64,000 nt of DNA from Micrococcus sp023147585 (GTDB lineage Bacteria; Actinomycetota; Actinomycetes; Actinomycetales; Micrococcaceae): NCBI RefSeq assembly GCF_044872765.1, contig NZ_CP085253.1, positions 682,001-746,000 on the forward strand, in the 5' to 3' direction. Within the stretch, counting starts at the first letter, position 1. Each line of letters begins with the position of its first letter. The notes below the pieces were generated by a model, which had not been told where the DNA came from, searched no databases, and saw only the letters and a list, made by a program, of their open reading frames with translations. A program made the translations under genes and the position numbers. This document shows, piece by piece, positions 40,884-49,346 of the stretch.

Positions 40884-42482
40884 TCAGGACGGGTCCGGGG
40901 CGTCGGGGCCGGGGCCCTCGCCGTTCACGTCCCAGCCGTGCTCCTGCATCAGGGCCGCGACGGAGGCGATGAAGCTGTCTCCGCGCTCGGCGTACGAGCG
41001 GAACTGGTCCATGGACGCCGCGGCCGGCGCCATGAGGACGGTGTCCCCCGGCCGGGCGAGCCTGTCCGCGAGCCGCACGGCCTCGGCCATGACGGCCGGG
41101 CCGTCCGGCGATCCGGCGCCGTCGGCGGCCGCCAGCGGCGCGTGGACGGGCACGTCCGGGGCGTGGGCCGCGAGGGCCGCGCGCAGCACGGAGGTGTCCG
41201 TGCCGAGCAGGACCACGGCGCGCAGCCGCCTCGCGTGCGTGCTCACGAGCTCGTCGAAGGTCACGCCCTTGGGCAGTCCGCCCGCGAGCCAGACGATCGA
41301 GGTGAACGCAGCCAGGGAGGCGTCGGCGGCGTGGGGGTTCGTGGCCTTGGAGTCGTTCACCCACATCACGTCGCGGGAGGTGGCCACGAGCTGGATGCGG
41401 TGCTCGCCGCGGTCGTAGCCGCGCAGGCCCTCCGCGACGGCCTCGGGGCTCACGCCCACGGCACGGGTGAGCGCGGCGGCGGCCGCGGCGTTCGCCACCG
41501 TGTGCTTCGGGGCGACGGTGCCCAGGTCGGAGCGCGCGGCGAGGGCGACGGCCTCGTGCCGGCGGTTCTCGGTGAAGGCGCGGTCCACGAGGATGCCGTC
41601 CACCATGCCCACCGTGGACAGCCCGGGGGTGCCCGTGGTGAAGGCGATCGCGCGGCAGCCCTCCTGCACGTCCGCGCGCTCCACGAGGGTGCGCGTCAGG
41701 GCGTCGGCCTCGTTGTAGACACAGGCCACGCGCGCGTTCTGATAGACCTTCCCCTTGTCCGCGGCGTAGGCCTCCAGGGAGCCGTGCCAGTCGACGTGGT
41801 CCTCGGCGAGGTTGAGCACGGCGGCGGCGGCCGGGGCGAGGCTGTGCGTCCAGTGCAGCTGGAAGCTCGAGAGCTCGAGGGCGAGGACGTCGAAGCCCTC
41901 GGGGTCGCGGACGGCGTCGAGCACGGGCGTGCCCACGTTGCCGCACGCGATCGCGCGGCGCCCGTCGGCGCGCAGGATGGCCTCGACCATCGTCACGGTG
42001 GTCGTCTTGCCGTTGGTGCCCGTGAGGCAGACCCACTCGGCGGTCGGGCGGCCGGGCCGCTCCCGCACGCGCCACGCCAGCTCGATGTCCGACCAGATCG
42101 GCAGGCCGGCGGCGTGCGCCTCCATGAGCAGCGGCTGGTCCGGGCGCCAGCCCGGGGAGGTCACGACGAGGTCCGCCGGCTCCCCGGCCACGGCGGGCAG
42201 GGAGCGGGTCGCCTCGGCGTCGAGGAGCACCTCGGAGACGCCGACGATGCGCAGGGTCTCCGCGCGGGCCTGGTTCTCCGGGCCGTCGTTGCCGTCCACC
42301 ACCGTCACGACGGCGCCGAGCTCGGCCAGCGTGTCCGCCACGGAGAATCCGCTGACGCCCAGCCCGGTGACCACGACGCGCAGGCCGCGCCAGCCCGGCG
42401 CGTCCCACCCGTGCAGGGACTCCGTGCGGGGGGTGTCCGCACGGGGGCTCAGCACGAGGCCCATCCCCTCGACGACGCTCAC
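40884..42482 (-). CDS. murD: UDP-N-acetylmuramoylalanine-D-glutamate ligase
   Basis: Adds D-glutamate to UDP-MurNAc-L-Ala. It is 532 aa, longer than E. coli MurD (about 440), with a short N-terminal extension before LRVVVTGLGVSGFSVADTLA and an Ala/Asp-rich insertion near the C-terminus. The P-loop is LTGTNGKTTTVTM. Other landmarks are ALELSSFQLHWTHS, LNLAEDHVDWHGS, and VNDSKATNPHAADASLAAF in the C-terminal domain. The GTG start overlaps the mraY stop by 4 bases. Confidence 0.95.
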   Translation of the reverse strand: MSVVEGMGLVLSPRADTPRTESLHGWDAPGWRGLRVVVTGLGVSGFSVADTLAELGAVVTVVDGNDGPENQARAETLRIVGVSEVLLDAEATRSLPAVAGEPADLVVTSPGWRPDQPLLMEAHAAGLPIWSDIELAWRVRERPGRPTAEWVCLTGTNGKTTTVTMVEAILRADGRRAIACGNVGTPVLDAVRDPEGFDVLALELSSFQLHWTHSLAPAAAAVLNLAEDHVDWHGSLEAYAADKGKVYQNARVACVYNEADALTRTLVERADVQEGCRAIAFTTGTPGLSTVGMVDGILVDRAFTENRRHEAVALAARSDLGTVAPKHTVANAAAAAALTRAVGVSPEAVAEGLRGYDRGEHRIQLVATSRDVMWVNDSKATNPHAADASLAAFTSIVWLAGGLPKGVTFDELVSTHARRLRAVVLLGTDTSVLRAALAAHAPDVPVHAPLAAADGAGSPDGPAVMAEAVRLADRLARPGDTVLMAPAAASMDQFRSYAERGDSFIASVAALMQEHGWDVNGEGPGPDAPDPS

Positions 42483-43606
42483 GGGGTCACCCCGGCGAGG
42501 CCGCCCTGGGCGAGCAGCCACTCGCCGTAGAAGACGGCGAGGGCGGCGATGACGCACATCAGCGCCACGAGCCAGAACCGGACCACCACGGTGACCTCGG
42601 CCCAGCCCTTCAGCTCGAAGTGGTGCTGCAGCGGCGCCATGAGGAACACGCGCTTGCCGCCGGAGATCTTGAACCAGCCCACCTGGATGATCACGGAGAG
42701 GGTGATGGCCACCATGAGGCCGGCGAGCAGCACCACGAGGATCTCGGTGCGCGTGAAGATCGCGAAGCCGGCGAGGGCGCCGCCGAGGCCGAGGGAGCCG
42801 GTGTCGCCCATGAAGATCTTGGCCGGCGAGGTGTTCCACCACAGGAAGCCGAGCAGCGCGCCGGTGAGCACGGCGGCCAGCAGGGCGAGGTCCATGGGGT
42901 CGCGGACCTCGTAGCACCCGGGCGCTCCGCCGAGCCCGCAGTGCTGGCTCGCCTGGAACAGGGACATGAGCACGTACGCGCCGGTCGCCATGGCGGTCGC
43001 GCCCGTGGCCAGGCCGTCCAGGCCGTCCGTGAGGTTCACCGCGTTCGTGGTGGCGGTGGTGATGAGGTTGGACCAGATCACGAACAGCACCACGGCCAGC
43101 ACGGGGCCGGCGAAGGCGAGGTCGAGCCACGGCACGTCGCGCACGAAGGAGACCGCGGTGGAGGCGGGGGTGAGGCCCCGCTCGTCGCGGAAGTTCAGGG
43201 CCAGCAGCGCGAACGCGGTGCCGATCAGCGCCTGCAGGATGATCTTGCCGCGCGCCGTGAGGCCGAGGGACTGCTGCTTCGTGATCTTCGTGAAGTCGTC
43301 CACGAAGCCCACGAACGCCATGCCGACGGTCAGGAACAGCAGGATCAGGCCCGACGCCGTGGGGCCGGCCATGGGGCTGCCGATCAGGGCGAGCACCGCG
43401 TGCGCGAGGAGGTAGCCGAGCACGAGAGCCCCGATGATCACGGCGCCGCCCATGGTGGGCGTGCCGCGCTTGGTCTTGTGCGTGGTGGGACCGTCGTCAC
43501 GGATGAACTGGCCGTACCCCTTCCGCACGAGGAACCGGATGAACAGGGGGGTGCCGACGATCGAGAGGATCAGGCCGAGGAGGCCACCGACGAGAAGGCC
43601 GATCAC
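42479..43606 (-). CDS. mraY: Phospho-N-acetylmuramoyl-pentapeptide transferase
   Basis: Membrane enzyme that makes lipid I from UDP-MurNAc-pentapeptide and undecaprenyl phosphate. It is 375 aa with ten predicted helices. Conserved elements are RDDGPTTHKTKRGTPTMGG, the magnesium/substrate region VDDFTKITKQ, NAVNLTDGLDGLA and FMGDTGSLGLGG, and the C-terminal MAPLQHHFELKGWAE. The GTG start overlaps the murF stop (GTGA). Confidence 0.97.
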   Translation of the reverse strand: MIGLLVGGLLGLILSIVGTPLFIRFLVRKGYGQFIRDDGPTTHKTKRGTPTMGGAVIIGALVLGYLLAHAVLALIGSPMAGPTASGLILLFLTVGMAFVGFVDDFTKITKQQSLGLTARGKIILQALIGTAFALLALNFRDERGLTPASTAVSFVRDVPWLDLAFAGPVLAVVLFVIWSNLITTATTNAVNLTDGLDGLATGATAMATGAYVLMSLFQASQHCGLGGAPGCYEVRDPMDLALLAAVLTGALLGFLWWNTSPAKIFMGDTGSLGLGGALAGFAIFTRTEILVVLLAGLMVAITLSVIIQVGWFKISGGKRVFLMAPLQHHFELKGWAEVTVVVRFWLVALMCVIAALAVFYGEWLLAQGGLAGVTP

Positions 43607-45126
43607 GGGCGGGGCTCCTTGAGAGACGGGACGGAGGGGGAGGCGGAGGGGTCGACGTCCGCGGTCGCGAGCCGCTCGCCGAGGGCGGCTAGACCGACCC
43701 CGTTCGAGGACTTCACGAGCACGATGTCGCCGGGCTCGAGGCGCGCGGCGAGGAACGCCTCGGCCTGCGCGGCGTCGTCCACGAAGTGGGCCTCCTCGCC
43801 CCAGCTGCCCTCGTTGAGGGCGGCGAGGTAGAGGGGGCGCGCGCCGGCGCCGACCACGAGCAGCTGGGCGATGTTCAGGCGCACGACGGACTCGCCCACG
43901 AGGGTGTGCTCGCGCACGCGGGCGTCGCCCAGCTCGAGCATCTCGCCGAGGACGGCCCACGTGCGGCGCCCCGTGGAGCGGCCGAGCGTGGCCAGGGTCC
44001 GCAGGGCCGCGCGCATGGACTCGGGGTTGGCGTTGTACGCGTCGTTGATGACCGTGACGCCGTCCGCGCGGTCCGTGCGCTCCATGCGGAAGCGGCTCGT
44101 GGGGCCGAGCCCGTCGAGGACGCGGGCGATCTCGGCGGGCTCCATGCCCGCGGCGTGGGCGGCCGCGGCCGCCGCGAGCGCGTTGGAGGCGTGGTGGGCG
44201 CCCGTCAGGCCCGAGCGGACCGGGTGGCGGGGCGCGTCGAGGTCGGCGCCGACCTGGAGGTCGAACTCGGGACGCTCCTCCGCGTCCATGCGCAGGTCGC
44301 GGGCGGCCACGAGGGCGGCGGCGCGGCCCGCGGCGACGTCCTCGGCCACGGAGGCGAGGGCGTCCTCGTCGGCGGAGAACCAGGTGACGGGGGCCTGGGT
44401 GCGGGAGGCCATCGCGGCGACCTTCGGGTCGTCCCGGTTGAGGATCGCGACGCCGTCGGCGGCCAGCGCCTCGACGAGCTCGCCCTTCGTCGTGGCGATG
44501 TTCTCCACCCCGCCGAAGCTGCCCGCGTGGGCGGTGCCCACCATGAGCACCACGCCGACGTCCGGCTGCACGATGTCGCACAGGTAGGCGATGTTGCCGA
44601 CGTGGTCGGCCCCCATCTCCACGATCAGGAAGCGCGTGTCCAGCTCGGCGCGGAAGGCCGTCAGCGGCACGCCGACCTCGCCGTTGAAGGATCCGACGGG
44701 GGCGACGGTGGGGCCCTGCGTGGACAGCAGGGCCGCCAGCAGGTCCTTCGTCGTGGTCTTGCCGGCCGAGCCGGTGATCCCGACGACGGTGGTCTCGGAG
44801 TGCGCGCGGATGCGGCGGATCACCTCGCGGGCGAGGGCGCCCATCGCGAGCACCGCATCCGGCACGACGATCGCGGGATGCTCCACGCCGTCGGGGGCGT
44901 GGGTGACGCGCTCGGCCAGCACCGCGGAGGCGCCGGCGGCGAGGGCCGCGTCGATGAAGTCGTGGCCGTCGGCGCTCCCCCCCGGCTTCGCGACGTAGAG
45001 CGTGCCGGCCCCCTCCACCTGCCGGGAGTCCGGGGTGGCGTGCACGAGCACGGTCTCGGGGTCGAGGGCGGCGGTGAGCGCGCCGGAGACGGCGTCGGCG
45101 ATCTGGGCGGCGGTGAGAGCGATCAT
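43603..45126 (-). CDS. murF: UDP-MurNAc-tripeptide-D-alanyl-D-alanine ligase
   Basis: Last cytoplasmic Mur ligase: adds the D-Ala-D-Ala dipeptide. It is 507 aa. It begins MIALTAAQIADAVSGAL, and the N-terminal domain contains DSRQVEGAGTLYVA. The P-loop is VGITGSAGKTTTKDLLAALL. Further motifs are EMGADHVGNIAYLCDIVQPD and NDAYNANPESMRAALRTL. The ATG overlaps the murE stop (ATGA) and the stop overlaps mraY. Confidence 0.96.
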   Translation of the reverse strand: MIALTAAQIADAVSGALTAALDPETVLVHATPDSRQVEGAGTLYVAKPGGSADGHDFIDAALAAGASAVLAERVTHAPDGVEHPAIVVPDAVLAMGALAREVIRRIRAHSETTVVGITGSAGKTTTKDLLAALLSTQGPTVAPVGSFNGEVGVPLTAFRAELDTRFLIVEMGADHVGNIAYLCDIVQPDVGVVLMVGTAHAGSFGGVENIATTKGELVEALAADGVAILNRDDPKVAAMASRTQAPVTWFSADEDALASVAEDVAAGRAAALVAARDLRMDAEERPEFDLQVGADLDAPRHPVRSGLTGAHHASNALAAAAAAHAAGMEPAEIARVLDGLGPTSRFRMERTDRADGVTVINDAYNANPESMRAALRTLATLGRSTGRRTWAVLGEMLELGDARVREHTLVGESVVRLNIAQLLVVGAGARPLYLAALNEGSWGEEAHFVDDAAQAEAFLAARLEPGDIVLVKSSNGVGLAALGERLATADVDPSASPSVPSLKEPRP

Positions 45127-46865
45127 GACGGGTCGACCTTACCCCCGGAGGACGCCTGCGACCGGCCGGTCGCGCGCTTGGCCAGCGCGGAGCGCAGCTC
45201 GACGCGGTCGTCCAGCGGCACGGCCACGCCGTCGAAGTCCTGCTCCGTCTCGTGGCCGCGGCCGGCCACGAGGATGCCGTCCGCGTCCCCCGCGAGCTCC
45301 ACGGCCCGCCGAATCGCCGCGGCGCGCGGGACGACCTCCTCCACGAGCACCGTGCGGCCCTCGGCCGCCGCACGGGAGGCCTGCTCGCGGGCACCCGCGA
45401 GCACGTCGCCGCGGATGGGCGCGGGGTCCTCCGAGTGGGGCGTGTCGTCCGTGACGATCACGACGTCGGCGTGGTCGACGGCGATCCGCCCCATGAGCGG
45501 ACGCTTCGTGACGTCGCGGTCGCCCGTGGCGCCGAAGACGATGAGCGTGCGCCCCGTCCGGCCGCCGGCCGCGCGGGCGTCCGAGAGGGAGGTGAGCGCC
45601 TGGACCATGCCGTCGGGGTTGTGGGCGAAGTCCACCACGGCGTCCGGCTCGCGCCCCACGACCTCCATGCGGCCGGGGACGGCCGCGGCGAACGGGCCCT
45701 CCCCCGCCGGGACGTCCAGCACGGCCTCGAGCGCGTCCAGCTGGTCCTCCCCGACGGCGTGCAGCACCAGGAGGGCCGCGAGCGCGGCGTTGGCCGCGTT
45801 GAAGCGCCCGGGCAGGCCCACGGAGGCCCGCAGGACCCGCCCCGACGCGGCGTGGTGCAGGGTGAACCGGTGGCCGAGGCCGTCCGGCGTCAGCTCCGTG
45901 ATCGCCCAGTCCGCGCGGAAGTCCGGGTCCTCCTCGGCGAGCGCGCCGGGCACGGGGGCCGCGGGGCCGAGCGCGAGCGTGGTCACAGGCGCCTGCGCGG
46001 CCCGTGCCATGGCCAGGCCCCAGCGGGGGCCCTCGCCGCCGTCGACGGTGATGACGGCGCGGTCCGTGCGGTCGGCGTCGAAGAGCCCGGCCTTGGCCGC
46101 GAAGTACTCGTCCATGGAGCCGTGCAGGTCCAGGTGGTCCTGCGTGAGGTTCGTGAAGCCGGCCACGGCGTACCGCAGCCCCGCGATGCGCCGGTAGGAG
46201 ACGGCGTGCGAGGAGACCTCCATGACCGTGGTGTCCACGCCCTCCTCACGCATGAGCGCCATGAGGGCGTGCAGCTGGGTGGACTCCGGGGTGGTGAGGG
46301 TGGAGGGCACCGTGCGCTCCCCCGCGCGGGTGAGGATGGTGCCGATGATCCCGCTGCGGTGCCCGAGCGCCTCGAGCAGCGCGGCGGCGAGGAAGCTCGT
46401 GGTGGTCTTGCCGTTCGTACCCGTCACGCCCACCAGTCGGGGCCCCGCATCCAGGCCCCGGCCGTAGACCGCCGCCGCCGCCACGCCGGCGGCGGTGCGC
46501 ACTGACTCCACGTCCAGGACGGGCACGGCGTCGCGACCGGCCTCGGCCAGCAGCCGCACGCCGGCGGCGTCGGTGAGAACGGCGCGGGCGCCCGCGTCGA
46601 GGGCGGCCCCCGCGAACGCGGCACCGTGGGCACGCGCACCGGGCAGGGCGATGTAGAGGTCGCCGGGGCGGACGACCCGTGAGTCGAGGGCCGCCCCCGT
46701 GAGGCCCGCGGCGGGCGCCTCGCCGTGCACGCGGGCAGGCTGCCCGGCGGTCTCGAGAGCGCTCAGGAGGGCGTCCCACGGCAGCGGGTCCACGTGCGCG
46801 GGTCGGAACGCCCCGTCCTGCTCCGCCGGGCTCAGCGGCGCCTCGGGTCCGGGCGTCTGCGTCAT
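45123..46865 (-). CDS. murE: UDP-MurNAc-L-Ala-D-Glu ligase for the third stem residue
   Basis: Adds the third peptide-stem amino acid. It is 580 aa; about 45 residues of N-terminal extension precede the family core. The P-loop is GVTGTNGKTTTSFLAAALL. MEVSSHAVSYRRIAGL and NLTQDHLDLHGSMDEYFAAK are typical. The amino-acid specificity motif is DDTPH at residues 473-477, not the DNPR that binds meso-diaminopimelate. This agrees with L-lysine, which Micrococcus uses (peptidoglycan type A2), although DDTPH is not a classic lysine motif either. The ATG has GGAGGAG upstream and lies 38 bases after ftsI. Confidence 0.95.
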   Translation of the reverse strand: MTQTPGPEAPLSPAEQDGAFRPAHVDPLPWDALLSALETAGQPARVHGEAPAAGLTGAALDSRVVRPGDLYIALPGARAHGAAFAGAALDAGARAVLTDAAGVRLLAEAGRDAVPVLDVESVRTAAGVAAAAVYGRGLDAGPRLVGVTGTNGKTTTSFLAAALLEALGHRSGIIGTILTRAGERTVPSTLTTPESTQLHALMALMREEGVDTTVMEVSSHAVSYRRIAGLRYAVAGFTNLTQDHLDLHGSMDEYFAAKAGLFDADRTDRAVITVDGGEGPRWGLAMARAAQAPVTTLALGPAAPVPGALAEEDPDFRADWAITELTPDGLGHRFTLHHAASGRVLRASVGLPGRFNAANAALAALLVLHAVGEDQLDALEAVLDVPAGEGPFAAAVPGRMEVVGREPDAVVDFAHNPDGMVQALTSLSDARAAGGRTGRTLIVFGATGDRDVTKRPLMGRIAVDHADVVIVTDDTPHSEDPAPIRGDVLAGAREQASRAAAEGRTVLVEEVVPRAAAIRRAVELAGDADGILVAGRGHETEQDFDGVAVPLDDRVELRSALAKRATGRSQASSGGKVDPS

Positions 46866-46903
46866 GGGGTGCTCCTCCGTGCTCGTCACTGTCTGTCCGC
46901 GCG

Positions 46904-48727
46904 TCACCACGGGCGCTCCTGCGGGTCGTCCACGAACACACGGTAGTCGTGGGGGTCCGCCCCGGTGGCGGGGACGTTGGCCTGGCGCAGCATGTGCTCC
47001 ATGATCCGCGCGGCGGCCTCCGCGGCCACCTTCGAGCTGCCGCCTGCCGTGGGGCGGTGCAGGGACACCGAGACCACGAAGCGCGGGTCGTCCAGCGGCG
47101 CCACCGCCGTGAAGCCGTAGTTGTACCCGTCGTAGCGCCCGGTCTGTCCGGCGGCCTCGGCGGTGGAGGACTTGCCGCCCACGCGGTACCCGGGGATCGC
47201 GGCGGCCTTGCTCGTCCCCTGGGTGATCACCGTCTCCATCATGCGCAGCATCTCTGCCGCGGTGTCCTCGGAGACCACGCGGCGCGGCGTGCGCCCGTCC
47301 TCCCAGCGCCGCTCCGCCCCGTCCGCGTCGACGGCCGCGTCGATCAGCCGCGCGGGCATGAGCATGCCGCCGTTGGCGAGGGCCTGGTACATCTGGGCGG
47401 TGTGCAGGGTGGTCTGCGTGTAGCCCTGCCCGAAGGCCGTGACGAGGCGCTGGCGGCCGTCCCACGCGGAGGGCGGGACGAGCACGGACGTCGCGGGCGC
47501 GGGAAGGCCGAGCGGGATCGGCTGGCCGATCCCGAAGGCGCGCATCGCGTCGTACCGCTGCTGGTCCGTGAGCCGCTCCGCAATCTGGACCGTGCCCGTG
47601 TTGTACGAGCGCGCGAAGATGCCCGCCGCCGTCATGTCGAAGGTCGGGTGCCGCCCGGCGTCGCTGATCGTCTGGCCGTGGAAGTCCATCCGGTTGGGGA
47701 CGGTGAAGGCGTCCTCCGGCTCGACCACGCCGGCGTCGAGGGCCGCAGCCAGCGTGAGGGCCTTGCCCGTGGACCCCGGCTCGTACGGCGTGGTGAGCGT
47801 GGTGGGCGTGCGGAAGCGGGCGTCGGTGGCGTCCGGCTCCGCCGGGTCGACCGTGGTGGAGTCGGCCATGGCCAGCACGTCGCCGGTGCGGGCGTCCATC
47901 ACGACGGCGTTCGCCCACTCCGCCTGGTGCTGGGCCGCGAGGGCGCCCATCTGCTCCTGCGCAAACCACTGGGCGTCCTTGTCCAGCGTGAGGCGCAGGT
48001 CCGCACCGTCCACCGCGGGTGTCTCCTCGTACTCCGCGTTGGGGATGCGGATGCCGTCCGCGCCCACTTCGAAGGTGCGCGTGCCCTCCGTGCCGGACAT
48101 GACGGCGTCCTGGCTGAGCTCGAGGCCCTCGAGGGGTTCGCCGTCGCCGCCCATGAAGCCCACGACGCTGCCGGCCACCGCCCCGTTCGGATAGGTCCGA
48201 CGGTCCACCGGATCGGCCAGGACGCCGGGCACGCGGACGGCGAGCGCCCGCTCACGGACCTCGGGGGTGACGGAGCGCTTGACCACCGCGTAGGGACGGT
48301 CGCCGAGGGTGGAGCGGCGCACCTCCTCCTCGGAGAGCTCCAGCACCCCGGCGAGCTCCCGGAGCCGCTCGTCCACGCTCACCCGCTTCTCCCCGCCACT
48401 CTCCCGGTCCCACTCGTCGAAGTCCTTGACGAGGCGCTGGTCCACCACGATGTCGTAGCGGCGGACGCTGGCGGCGAGGACGTCGCCGTCGCGGTCGAGG
48501 ATGGACCCGCGCTCGGGCTCGAGCGTCTGGGTGCGCAGCCTCTCGTCCATGGCCCTGGCGGCCTGGCCCGTGGGGTCCACGCCCTGCACGAAGAGGAGGC
48601 GAAGCGCGAGGGCGGCGAGGAGTCCCAACACCACCAGCAGGGCGGCTCGGGTGCGGACGGTGGGCAGTCCGGGCGCGGAGAGGACCCGAGACCCGCCGTG
48701 GGCGGGGTGGGGGGCGGAACGCGTCAT
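46904..48727 (-). CDS. ftsI: Penicillin-binding protein FtsI/PBP2 (septal transpeptidase)
   Basis: Class B PBP that cross-links septal peptidoglycan alongside FtsW. It is 607 aa. One membrane anchor lies at about 27-47 (RAALLVVLGLLAALALRLLF). The pedestal domain opens LEPERGSILDRDGDVLAAS. In the transpeptidase domain the active-site SxxK is Ser319-Thr-Gly-Lys322 (in YEPGSTGKALTL). The SxN motif is Ser374-Tyr-Asn376. The third motif, normally KTG or KSG, reads Lys519-Ser-Ser-Thr522 (VGGKSSTAEA). ATG 48727 overlaps the preceding stop by one base. No PASTA repeats are present. Confidence 0.95.
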   Translation of the reverse strand: MTRSAPHPAHGGSRVLSAPGLPTVRTRAALLVVLGLLAALALRLLFVQGVDPTGQAARAMDERLRTQTLEPERGSILDRDGDVLAASVRRYDIVVDQRLVKDFDEWDRESGGEKRVSVDERLRELAGVLELSEEEVRRSTLGDRPYAVVKRSVTPEVRERALAVRVPGVLADPVDRRTYPNGAVAGSVVGFMGGDGEPLEGLELSQDAVMSGTEGTRTFEVGADGIRIPNAEYEETPAVDGADLRLTLDKDAQWFAQEQMGALAAQHQAEWANAVVMDARTGDVLAMADSTTVDPAEPDATDARFRTPTTLTTPYEPGSTGKALTLAAALDAGVVEPEDAFTVPNRMDFHGQTISDAGRHPTFDMTAAGIFARSYNTGTVQIAERLTDQQRYDAMRAFGIGQPIPLGLPAPATSVLVPPSAWDGRQRLVTAFGQGYTQTTLHTAQMYQALANGGMLMPARLIDAAVDADGAERRWEDGRTPRRVVSEDTAAEMLRMMETVITQGTSKAAAIPGYRVGGKSSTAEAAGQTGRYDGYNYGFTAVAPLDDPRFVVSVSLHRPTAGGSSKVAAEAAARIMEHMLRQANVPATGADPHDYRVFVDDPQERPW

Positions 48728-49326
48728 CAGTCGACGGAGGGCCCCGGCTGGCCTGCGGCGGGCGCAGACGGCTCGCCGGAGGCAGGGGCGGCCGCTGCCG
48801 GGTCGGCCGCGCCGGCCCCCGTGCGCGGCGCGGGGATGCGGCCCTCGGCGTCCGCGGGGCCCGCCGCGTCAGCGCCGGCGGGCGGGGCGACGAAGGCGGC
48901 CGAGACGCTGCCGGTGCCCGCCCCGACGGCCTCGCCGGAGAACTCCCCGGTGGAGGCGTCCAGGGCCGCGGTGCCGGCGGGGGGCACCATGCCGAGGGCG
49001 TCGGCGCGCGCGGCGAGGTTCTGGGGTGCTTCGAGGTAGCCCACCTGCTCGGCCAGGCGCTCGTTGGTCTGCATCAGGGTCTGCTGCTCTGCGCGCAGCT
49101 CGAGCAGGGCGTACTGACGGTTGGAGAGCGTGATGTTGAGCACGAGGACGGCCGCGAGGGCCGCGACCAGCAGGCTCACGCAGAACACGACGAGCCCCGG
49201 TCCGGAGCGCGGCAGCGGGGCGGGGACGACGGAGAGGGGGGTGCGCGGCTCGGGGGCCCGCGGCGGGACCGCCTCGTAGGGCGAGACCGGGTGCAGCGTG
49301 GTCTCGATCCGCGCCTGTGCGCTCAT
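48727..49326 (-). CDS. ftsL: FtsL-like divisome protein
   Basis: Small bitopic protein in the FtsL position between rsmH and ftsI; FtsL proteins diverge strongly, so the call rests on topology and synteny. I prefer ATG 49326 (199 aa), which has GAGGAG 7 bases upstream. The in-frame ATG at 49350, overlapping the rsmH stop, would add 8 residues. A cytoplasmic Pro-rich segment is followed by one membrane helix at about 43-66 (VVFCVSLLVAALAAVLVLNI). A short leucine-zipper-like coil follows at about 68-100 (LLELRAEQQTLMQTNERLAE). An Ala/Pro/Gly-rich C-terminal tail of about 85 residues is unusual for FtsL. Confidence 0.8.
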   Translation of the reverse strand: MSAQARIETTLHPVSPYEAVPPRAPEPRTPLSVVPAPLPRSGPGLVVFCVSLLVAALAAVLVLNITLSNRQYALLELRAEQQTLMQTNERLAEQVGYLEAPQNLAARADALGMVPPAGTAALDASTGEFSGEAVGAGTGSVSAAFVAPPAGADAAGPADAEGRIPAPRTGAGAADPAAAAPASGEPSAPAAGQPGPSVD

Positions 49327-49346
49327 GCCCAACTCCTCATACGCCG

